The notes beneath the pieces were generated by a model, which saw only the letters and a list, made by a program, of their open reading frames with translations, was not told where the DNA came from and ran no database searches. Below, one piece after another: positions 1 through 5,391 of a DNA stretch of 8,848 nt. The position numbers and the translations under genes are program-made. Origin of the DNA: CAZHOV01 sp964534315 (GTDB lineage Bacteria; Bacteroidota; Bacteroidia; Chitinophagales; Saprospiraceae). The first letter of the stretch is position 1, and each line of letters starts with the position of its first letter. The DNA lies in assembly GCA_964534315.1 (NCBI GenBank), contig CAZHOV010000207.1, positions 1 through 8,848 of the forward strand, in the 5' to 3' direction.

Positions 1-62
1 AGGATCGTAAAACGCTTAATTAAAATTGTCAAAAACTTGTGTCTTGTACCACTAGGTAAATA

Positions 63-1433
63 CTACACCCAAACGTTCTTCTGATTATACAACGCTACCA
101 CAAACACATTCATCATGATCACGATGAATAGGAAGAATCCCCATTCGGACATGGTGGGGATAGCTGCCATAGTAGTGACTGGAGTAATGGTTCCGCTTAG
201 AATTAATCCATTGCCATTGGAGCCGTCAAAAGCATTTGTATCTTCGATGTCAAAGGTACCGGCACTAGAAGTAGCATTAAAGCCTACAAATCGGATTTCC
301 AATAGATCCCCTTGGTTTAAGGTTGGAACAGAGGAGAAATCTAGGCCAGGTTGTTCTTCACTTGAACTCGATACGGAATTATCAATAAATATAGAAGTAA
401 AACCTCCTCCATTAATCTGATATACGATTTCAAGGGTCGTTGGTCCCATTCCACTTCGGTCATAACGAACATCTAATGTAGTCAGATCAAGGGTGACCGC
501 ATCATCTACGGTGACCGTAAAAAAGACATAGTCATTGTTACTTAAAGCATCTGCCAAGGTACTACCTGTTGACCAACCAGTAGAGTTAAAATCTCCACCT
601 GTAGTTTGAGATAAACCTGCGCCTCTTTGCAAGTCAGAAACGGTTACTTCACCAGCTTCAAAGGTAGGAGCAACTGTATTTCCATTACCTGGTAAAAACT
701 TGGTAATCGCGCCAGTAGAAGGCATGGGTGATCCTCCCGGATCTGTTGCTGTAATGACGATATTATCTAATGCAAATTCATCACGACTGCCACTTCCGCT
801 GACATCATCACCTGACCATTCAAAATAAAAGAAATCACCAGGCGCAATAGAAAGTCCGCTTATGGTAGTTGATCTAGCGGTGGAATTCCAGGCAGTTCCG
901 CTAGAAGCTGCAGGCGAAGCAAAATCCAGGGCTGGAACAGGAGTATAGGTAGCATCATCACCGGAATAGGCAAAATTAAAGCTATTTGATCTGTTTTGGT
1001 CATTCAGAACATAAATATCGTAATCAATGCTAATTTCATCAAGGGTACTCCCCGTGTTATTCTGAATACGTAATCTAAAGTACCCAGGGGTGAAATCAGA
1101 CCCGCCTGGTTGAACTCCTAGTCCTACATCTCCCCCTCCTGTATTAAATGCATAAATTCCTCCAGTAGTTTCCCCTCCATTAGAAGAACCCCTCGCAAAA
1201 TCACTAGAAGTTCCGGTTCCTCCAAAAGCTACCGTACCTGTAGAAAATGAAAAACCAGAAACCGACCAATCATCAGAATCTAACTGATCTGCTCCGGGAG
1301 TAGGCGTAAATCCCGCTCCTGCAAATCCTGTGAAATCAATTGTCACCGGATTAAAATCAGGAATGGAGACCTGAGCAGCAAGGTATGCAAATGTCAAAAT
1401 GGAAAATAGTACACTAAGTACAATCTGTTTCAT
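63..1433 (-). CDS. Secreted beta-rich protein with IPTL-CTERM-like C-terminal sorting tail
   Basis: This is a 456-residue protein of unknown function. Residues 1-21 form a clear signal peptide (MKQIVLSVLF start, cleavage near A20-Q21). The mature part is rich in G, S, T, D and N with alternating beta-strand patterns. It seems to hold two beta-sandwich units, about 30-230 (ending in ALDNIVITAT) and about 240-415, of a kind common in large secreted Bacteroidota proteins. Residues 425-432 read IPTMSEWG, followed by a hydrophobic stretch to about 448 and a short tail with one lysine (QKNVWV). This matches the shape of the IPTL-CTERM sorting signal (IPTLSEWG, membrane segment, basic end), although the usual arginine cluster is absent. 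Surface display or processing is therefore inferred. It is not a T9SS tail. The start is the only ATG that gives the signal peptide, and a promoter-like CAAATTTG lies 29 nt upstream. It stands alone, with no enzyme motif visible. Confidence 0.85.
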   Translation of the reverse strand: MKQIVLSVLFSILTFAYLAAQVSIPDFNPVTIDFTGFAGAGFTPTPGADQLDSDDWSVSGFSFSTGTVAFGGTGTSSDFARGSSNGGETTGGIYAFNTGGGDVGLGVQPGGSDFTPGYFRLRIQNNTGSTLDEISIDYDIYVLNDQNRSNSFNFAYSGDDATYTPVPALDFASPAASSGTAWNSTARSTTISGLSIAPGDFFYFEWSGDDVSGSGSRDEFALDNIVITATDPGGSPMPSTGAITKFLPGNGNTVAPTFEAGEVTVSDLQRGAGLSQTTGGDFNSTGWSTGSTLADALSNNDYVFFTVTVDDAVTLDLTTLDVRYDRSGMGPTTLEIVYQINGGGFTSIFIDNSVSSSSEEQPGLDFSSVPTLNQGDLLEIRFVGFNATSSAGTFDIEDTNAFDGSNGNGLILSGTITPVTTMAAIPTMSEWGFFLFIVIMMNVFVVALYNQKNVWV

Positions 1434-1462
1434 AAGATTATAAGTTTGAAAATTAGAATTAT

Positions 1463-1470
1463 CAAATTTG
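1463..1470 (-). promoter_or_regulatory. Possible Bacteroidota -7 element
   Basis: On the minus strand this reads CAAATTTG, one base away from the Bacteroidota -7 consensus TAnnTTTG, and lies 29 nt upstream of the ATG of the IPTM-tail gene. No clear -33 TTTG partner is seen at the usual distance, so the call rests on position and the -7 match only. Confidence 0.3.
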
Positions 1471-1599
1471 TTACAATGAGCAGTTGTCAGACTTTAAATC
1501 GGCCGGGAAGAGATGGTAATAAACGATTTGGTAACCGAAATATAAAAAGAATCCCTGGAAATTTGGAAGGAACTTAGGTTAAGTTTTTGTGAAAAATAT

Positions 1600-1647
1600 G
1601 GCGCTGTAACGCCGTAACGCCATAGTGCCGTAACGCCATAATGCGGA
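1600..1647. repeat. 8-bp tandem repeat array, unit AACGCCRT (about 6 units)
   Basis: In frame with period 8 the units are GGCGCTGT, AACGCCGT, AACGCCAT, AGTGCCGT, AACGCCAT and AATGCGGA. The middle units differ from AACGCCRT by 0-2 bases and the outer ones have decayed. A second set of the same unit in the opposite orientation lies at 1688-1719, so the two arrays can pair. Confidence 0.8.
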
Positions 1648-1704
1648 TATCGTCTTATGACCCTAAGGCTATTCCGTCCTAATACTTACGGCGTTTCAGC
1701 GTTA
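1600..1704. repeat. Imperfect inverted repeat formed by opposed octamer arrays
   Basis: Bases 1600-1617 and 1687-1704 are inverted copies: 15 of 18 positions are Watson-Crick, two more can form G-U pairs when the plus strand is read as RNA, and one is a mismatch. The spacer is 69 nt. The minus-strand transcript of the cytochrome gene would fold here directly after its stop codon. The side that leaves the hairpin continues as ATATTTTTC, so this may act as an irregular terminator or 3' stabilising structure. That role is inference. Confidence 0.55.
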
Positions 1705-1719
1705 AGGCGTTCTGGCATC
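1688..1719. repeat. Inverted octamer units ending in the cytochrome gene stop codon
   Basis: Units with period 8 are ACGGCGTT, TCAGCGTT, AAGGCGTT and a decayed CTGGCATC. These are the reverse complement of the AACGCCRT unit at 1600-1647. The last unit overlaps the TGA stop (1718-1720) of the haem lipoprotein gene, so the array starts inside the stop codon on the gene's 3' side. Confidence 0.7.
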
Positions 1720-2155
1720 ACTTAACCACCAACTTCTTTATCCGCATCGTTGGCCCAGGGCAGAGTGCTTTGTGGCACGTCATGCAGGCATCCACCATGC
1801 TGCTGTACAGCTCTTTTTGCTTTTCGGGATTCGCCTTTTGGTAGGCTTCCATCACCTGTAGATAGGTTTGAGCGAAGGCTTTATATTCCGGAGAAGCGGC
1901 CTTTTCGGGTTCTGTGGCATCAGCGGTCAGAATTTTATGGTATTCCAGACCGAATTCAGGCGTCGTCCCGTTTTTGATGTGCTCTTTCATATCAAAAGCT
2001 TCATCAGCCATTGCCCGCATCAATAAAGCCAACTCGCTATCCCCATTCGGATTTAGCGGCGGTTGCTTTTTTTCAGGCGTGTTCTTTTGCTCTACCGGCG
2101 CACAAGAGAGGAGGTAGAACAAAACCAAAATCGACAGTAGGATTAAATTCTTCAT
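1718..2155 (-). CDS. Class II-like cytochrome c lipoprotein (single CxxCH)
   Basis: This is a 145-residue exported haem protein. Residues 1-17 form a lipoprotein signal peptide ending in the lipobox LLSC with the lipidated cysteine at C18, so it should sit on a membrane facing the periplasm. A low-complexity K/P/N linker (22-38) follows. The remainder is helical, with a Met-rich first helix (ELALLMRAMADEAFDMKEH, 41-59) and one haem motif, CMTCH, at 124-128, then CPGPTMRIKKL. A lone CxxCH near the C-terminus of a roughly 130-residue helical protein is the layout of class II cytochromes (c' and c-556). In c-556 a methionine on the first helix is the second iron ligand; M46, M49 or M56 could play that part here, which is inference. 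Likely roles are electron transfer or gas/redox sensing. The partner is not apparent: pntB upstream is on the same strand but 124 bp away with a repeat array between. Confidence 0.85.
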   Translation of the reverse strand: MKNLILLSILVLFYLLSCAPVEQKNTPEKKQPPLNPNGDSELALLMRAMADEAFDMKEHIKNGTTPEFGLEYHKILTADATEPEKAASPEYKAFAQTYLQVMEAYQKANPEKQKELYSSMVDACMTCHKALCPGPTMRIKKLVVK

Positions 2156-2168
2156 ATTATATTTTTTT

Positions 2169-2184
2169 GGCGTAGCGGTGTAGC
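2169..2184. repeat. Octamer doublet GGYGTAGC in the cytochrome gene leader
   Basis: Two adjacent 8-bp units, GGCGTAGC and GGTGTAGC, differ at one position. They lie 14-29 bp upstream of the ATG of the cytochrome lipoprotein gene, in its presumed 5' leader. With two copies this could be chance, but the period is the same as that of the three longer arrays nearby. Confidence 0.4.
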
Positions 2185-2192
2185 AAAATTTA
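2184..2192 (-). promoter_or_regulatory. Possible -7 element of the cytochrome gene
   Basis: On the minus strand this reads TAAATTTTG, the Bacteroidota TAnnTTTG element with one extra T, placed 28 nt before the ATG. No clear -33 box is present. It overlaps the last base of the GGYGTAGC doublet. Confidence 0.25.
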
Positions 2193-2220
2193 TGGTTAGC
2201 TTTGCGATCCGAAAAATTAC

Positions 2221-2278
2221 CGATGAACCGATGAACCGATGAACCGATGAACCGATGAACCGATGAACCGATGAACCG
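2221..2278. repeat. Seven perfect copies of 8-bp repeat CGATGAAC next to the pntB stop
   Basis: CGATGAAC is repeated seven times without a single change (2221-2276), followed by a partial CG. The array ends 1 nt from the TAG stop of pntB (2280-2282). In the pntB sense direction the unit reads GTTCATCG. The unit has no self-complementarity that would give a stable hairpin. Perfect identity suggests a young or homogenised array that could vary in copy number. Confidence 0.95.
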
Positions 2279-2279
2279 T

Positions 2280-3680
2280 CTACAACTCCTTCACCCCGCC
2301 AATCAGCTTCTGCATCGAATCCTTGGCATCGCCGAAGAGCATCTTGGTGCGTTCGTGAAAAAATAATTGATTTTGTATACCGGCATAACCGGGACGCATA
2401 CTCCGCTTCATGACGATCACATTCTTAGCGTCCCAAACATTTAGGACAGGCATCCCGTAAATAGGACTACCCGGATCGTCCAATGCAGCAGGGTTAACAA
2501 CGTCATTGGCGCCTACTACTATGACCACATCTGTATTAGGAATAGCCTCATTGGCATCGTCCAGATCTAATAGTTTCGGATAAGGAACATCGGCTTCGGC
2601 CAGCAGTACGTTCATGTGGCCGGGCATACGCCCTGCAACCGGATGGATGGCATACTTCACCTCTACCCCACTCTTGGCCAATAGATCATCCAATTCTTTC
2701 ACCGCTTTTTGAGCTTGAGCAACCGCCAATCCATATCCTGGAACGACCATCACATTTTCAGAGTAATTTAACAAGATAGAGGCGTCATTGACGGTAATTT
2801 CTTTTGCAACTTGTTCGCCATGTTCTTTAGCTGAAGCCCCACCGCCGCCAAATCCACCGATCAATACATTTAGCAGAGAGCGATTCATGGCCTCGCACAT
2901 CAATACGGTAAGGATAGTGCCAGAAGCTCCCACCAGGATACCCCCAACCATCATGATCTGGTTGTTGTAAATCAGACCAGCCGCTGCAGCAGACAGTCCC
3001 GTAAACGAGTTGAGTAGCGAGATCACCACCGGCATGTCAGCTCCTCCGATCGGGATGACAAAAGAAAAACCGTAAACTAGCGCTAATGCTGCCAATATAA
3101 TACCAATAACCAAACCGGCTTCCTGCCCGACGACTCCGACATAAATAGCAATACCCAATAGCGCAATCAGAAAGACATTATTAAGGAGGTCATGCCTGGG
3201 TAAGGTCAGCGTATTATCCCAGATCAATCCTTCCAATTTGGCATACGCCAGCATACTTCCGGTGAAAGAAATCGCGCCGATGATCAGGGCAAATAAAACA
3301 ATGACCAGGGAGCCTGTTGACATGCTAATTTCCAGATTCAGAAACTGCACCAGCTCGATCATGGCCAATATCAGGGCTGTTGCTCCTCCCAAACCATTAA
3401 AAATAGAAACCATTTGGGGCATAGCGGTCATTTTGACCTTCTTAGCGGCAAAAAAGCCGACGATCCCGCCGACGAGCATTCCGCCAATGATCCAGGCATA
3501 ATTGTTATTGGCATTTTCCAGCGGGGTGATCATAGTCGCTATAATGGCGATCCCCATTCCGAATCCGGCCAACACATTGCCTCGCCTTGCCGTATCCGGA
3601 GAACTCAGCTGGCGAAGCCCCCATACGAAGGCCAGGGCGCCGATTAAATAACTCAGGTTGATAATGGAGCTTAATATCAT
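2280..3680 (-). CDS. pntB: NAD(P) transhydrogenase subunit beta
   Basis: This is the beta subunit of the inner-membrane proton-translocating transhydrogenase, which uses proton influx to drive hydride transfer from NADH to NADP+. Its 466 residues match the usual length of about 460. Residues 1-265 are the membrane domain II, with hydrophobic helices and the family signature GADMPVVISLLNSFTGLSAA (213-232). From about 290 follows the NADP-binding domain III: VPGYGLAVAQAQ (313-324), HPVAGRMPGHMNVLLAEAD (346-364), GANDVVNPAA (390-399) and KRSMRPGYAG (425-434). All are intact. After GYAG it reads IQNQLFF where E. coli has NPLFF, a mild change that I do not read as damage. The start overlaps the stop of pntAB by 4 bp (ATGA), indicating translational coupling, and it is the last gene of the pnt operon. 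An octamer repeat array begins 1 nt past its stop codon. Confidence 0.97.
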   Translation of the reverse strand: MILSSIINLSYLIGALAFVWGLRQLSSPDTARRGNVLAGFGMGIAIIATMITPLENANNNYAWIIGGMLVGGIVGFFAAKKVKMTAMPQMVSIFNGLGGATALILAMIELVQFLNLEISMSTGSLVIVLFALIIGAISFTGSMLAYAKLEGLIWDNTLTLPRHDLLNNVFLIALLGIAIYVGVVGQEAGLVIGIILAALALVYGFSFVIPIGGADMPVVISLLNSFTGLSAAAAGLIYNNQIMMVGGILVGASGTILTVLMCEAMNRSLLNVLIGGFGGGGASAKEHGEQVAKEITVNDASILLNYSENVMVVPGYGLAVAQAQKAVKELDDLLAKSGVEVKYAIHPVAGRMPGHMNVLLAEADVPYPKLLDLDDANEAIPNTDVVIVVGANDVVNPAALDDPGSPIYGMPVLNVWDAKNVIVMKRSMRPGYAGIQNQLFFHERTKMLFGDAKDSMQKLIGGVKEL

Positions 3681-3994
3681 GACTTCGTACGTTTTTTCTT
3701 AAACATTTCTAACATTCGGTCAGTTACAGCAAAACCTCCTACCACATTGACCATTCCTAAAGCTACACCCAGGGTGCCGATGCTCAAAGTGACATAATCA
3801 GTCGGATCAGCCTGCCGGATCAATAGTACAGCACCGATGATCACCACTCCGCTAATGGCATTGGCTCCCGACATCAGGGGCGTATGCAATACCGTTGGCA
3901 CTTTGGCAATCACTTCAAACCCCAAAATGATCGTAAAGAGCAAAAGGTAGATCATGATGAGGTTCTGATTAAAAAATTCTAATGCAGTTTCCAT
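3677..3994 (-). CDS. pntAB: NAD(P) transhydrogenase subunit alpha part 2 (membrane subunit)
   Basis: This 105-residue membrane protein corresponds to the C-terminal domain II part of the alpha chain in two-subunit enzymes such as E. coli PntA. Here it is a separate gene, as in Rhodospirillum rubrum. Hydrophobic helices are seen at about 11-29, 44-59 and 68-90. The family signature is HTPLMSGANAISG (37-49), followed by a basic tail KKKRTK. With PntB it builds the proton channel. Its stop overlaps the pntB start by 4 bp. On the other side, a 149-bp gap with a long inverted repeat separates it from pntAA, wide for an operon that encodes one complex. The length is normal for this subunit, so it is a natural split subunit and not a truncated gene. 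Confidence 0.95.
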   Translation of the reverse strand: METALEFFNQNLIMIYLLLFTIILGFEVIAKVPTVLHTPLMSGANAISGVVIIGAVLLIRQADPTDYVTLSIGTLGVALGMVNVVGGFAVTDRMLEMFKKKRTKS

Positions 3995-4019
3995 AAATTA
4001 TTTTTTTTAAGCGGCAAAT

Positions 4020-4134
4020 CAAAATTGCTTGTAGAATAATTTGTTCGAATGAAATTGACTGAATAATTGAATACTTGGAAATTATGAAGGAATTTTCATT
4101 TGAACCTAAAAAAATTATTCTACCAATTTTTTTG
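4020..4134. repeat. Long inverted repeat between pntAA and pntAB
   Basis: GTAGAATAATTT (4031-4042) and its exact inverse AAATTATTCTAC (4112-4123) bracket a second pair of arms, 4043-4056 and 4091-4105, inverted with one substitution and one extra base. CAAAATTG (4020-4027) and CAATTTTTTTG (4124-4134) extend the pairing outward after a small bulge. ATAATT/AATTAT (4063-4068, 4080-4085) nests inside. The whole could fold into one long bulged hairpin that fills most of the 149-bp gap, starting about 10 nt after the pntAA stop. Possible roles are attenuation, differential mRNA stability, or a decayed palindromic repeat element. No coding content is seen. Confidence 0.75.
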
Positions 4135-4143
4135 CCTTACTAC

Positions 4144-5244
4144 TTAAGACACTTCTTCCTGTTCATGAGTGATAAAAGAAGAAGCAATAATTTCGTTTTC
4201 CAAATCGAGTGTCAATTCACCGTCTTTCACCAATAGCTTCAAGAAATTGATGAGGTTGCTACAGAATAAGGTGCTGGCATCCTGAGGCATAGAAGAAGCC
4301 AGATGCGAATTTCCGATGATAAAGACGTTGTTATAGGTGATCATTTCATTATCTTTAGTCACCTCACAATTACCGCCAGTTGAAGAGGCCAGATCGACGA
4401 TCACCGAGCCCGGCTTCATTTTATCTACGGTGCTTTTCGGTACCAACAAGGGAGCTTTTCTTCCTCTCACCTGAGCGGTCGTAATAATCACATCGGCTTT
4501 CATGGCTCGGTTTTGCACTTCCGCTTGCTGGCGTTTGATAAACTCTTCAGATTGCTCAACGGCATATCCGCCTGCGCTGGTATCATCCTTAGCACCTTCC
4601 ACTTCAATAAACTTACCGCCCAGGCTTTCCACCTCTTCCTTAGCAGCCGCCCGCGTATCAAAGGCCTGCACTACGGCTCCTAATCGTTTGGCAGTAGCAA
4701 TAGCTTGCAATCCCGCTACGCCCGCTCCCAATACCAAAACCGTTGCCGGGCGCACACTGCCTGCCGCCGTGATCATCATTGGGAAGTACCTGGGTAATTG
4801 ATTGGCAGCCGCCAATACGGCCTGGTAACCCGCAATAGATGCCATAGAAGAAAGTACGTCCATTGACTGAGCAAGCGTTGTACGGGGGATCATGTCCAGA
4901 CTAAACGCCCGTAGCTTTTTATCCTGAAGCTTACCAACGATTTCTTTATCGTTATAAGGTTGAAACATGGAAATAAGAATGGCCTCCTTAGCGATCTTAT
5001 CCCATTCATTTTCTGGTAAAGGATGGATAGTAGGAATGATCTGAGCATTGGAAAGAATTTCTTCCCGCGAATGGAACGAAACGTGCTCTTGGTATTGATC
5101 GTCAAAATAAAAAGACTGATCGCCACTACCCTTTTCCATTAAAAGTTCCCCCCCTAATTCCTTGATAGCTGCAAGCTTAGAGGGTACAATGGCAATCCTT
5201 GTATCATTGAGTTCGTTGAGTATTCCTATTTTCATAGAGTGCAT
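4144..5244 (-). CDS. pntAA: NAD(P) transhydrogenase subunit alpha part 1 (NAD-binding domain I)
   Basis: This is the soluble NAD(H)-binding subunit of the proton-translocating transhydrogenase, related to alanine dehydrogenase. At 366 residues it is slightly shorter than the R. rubrum domain I protein. The N-terminal half has the RIAIVPSKLAAIKELG region (16-31). The loop PRTTLAQSMDVLSS (120-133) keeps R121, Q126, D129 and S132, equivalent to R127, Q132, D135 and S138 that contact nicotinamide in R. rubrum (correspondence from memory). A leucine replaces the second arginine of the usual SRAQ. The Rossmann fold shows GAGVAG (173-178), with D196 in QAFDTR binding the NAD ribose. FPMMITAAG (154-162) and TGGNC (289-293) are family landmarks. 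No membrane helices are present, as expected for the split form. The first ATG (5244) gives MHSMKIG; the family start MKIG suggests the second ATG at 5235 (363 aa) may be the true one. It is the first gene of the pnt operon. Confidence 0.95.
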   Translation of the reverse strand: MHSMKIGILNELNDTRIAIVPSKLAAIKELGGELLMEKGSGDQSFYFDDQYQEHVSFHSREEILSNAQIIPTIHPLPENEWDKIAKEAILISMFQPYNDKEIVGKLQDKKLRAFSLDMIPRTTLAQSMDVLSSMASIAGYQAVLAAANQLPRYFPMMITAAGSVRPATVLVLGAGVAGLQAIATAKRLGAVVQAFDTRAAAKEEVESLGGKFIEVEGAKDDTSAGGYAVEQSEEFIKRQQAEVQNRAMKADVIITTAQVRGRKAPLLVPKSTVDKMKPGSVIVDLASSTGGNCEVTKDNEMITYNNVFIIGNSHLASSMPQDASTLFCSNLINFLKLLVKDGELTLDLENEIIASSFITHEQEEVS

Positions 5245-5391
5245 GATTTCTTTCTGATCTCCAAATAAGTAATTTTTCTTTTTATATTATAGAAATTGGA
5301 AAAGAAAATTATAAATAAAAATTTGGTTACTATCACTTTCAAAGATAATTCGTTTACTTTTATATTAGAGTCTAGAATAAACTTTAAGATC
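5245..5391. promoter_or_regulatory. Divergent promoter region between pntAA and the amylase gene
   Basis: These 147 AT-rich bases lie between two head-to-head genes and must hold both promoters. For pnt, the minus strand at 5262-5271 reads TACTTATTTG, which resembles TAnnTTTG with two extra bases. For the amylase, TACTTTTA at 5355-5362 matches TAnnTTTG at all but the last base and lies 29 nt before ATG 5392. Neither has a convincing -33 TTTG box at normal spacing. No clear operator palindrome is seen. Confidence 0.4.

Larger units (their letters stand above)
1434..1717. other. Intergenic region: promoter side plus octamer repeat arrays
   Basis: This 284-bp gap separates the cytochrome lipoprotein gene from the IPTM-tail gene, both on the minus strand. 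The right part (1600-1717) carries 8-bp repeats in two opposite orientations, described separately. The left part (1434-1500) is AT-rich and holds the likely promoter of the IPTM-tail gene. The stretch 1501-1599 shows no convincing ORF or RNA gene. A T-rich run follows the repeat hairpin on the transcribed minus strand (just below 1600), so the region may also end transcription of the cytochrome gene. Confidence 0.6.

Noticed and set aside
1557..1572. GGAAATTT-GGAAGGAA resembling two units of the 7257-7392 array
   Set aside because: Only the GGAA part is shared and there are just two units in an A-rich stretch; chance is sufficient.
2221..2278. CRISPR-like array
   Set aside because: Units are 8 bp and directly adjacent with no spacers, and there are no cas genes. 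It is a simple tandem repeat.
4031..4123. MITE or insertion sequence with terminal inverted repeats
   Set aside because: The inverted arms are clear but I find no flanking target-site duplication and no second copy in the window, so a mobile origin cannot be supported here.
5296..5391. 32-codon N-terminal extension of the amylase frame
   Set aside because: The extension is AT-rich and unlike a protein start, and would put the signal peptide at residue 33. The ATG at 5392 gives a normal signal peptide at the N-terminus.
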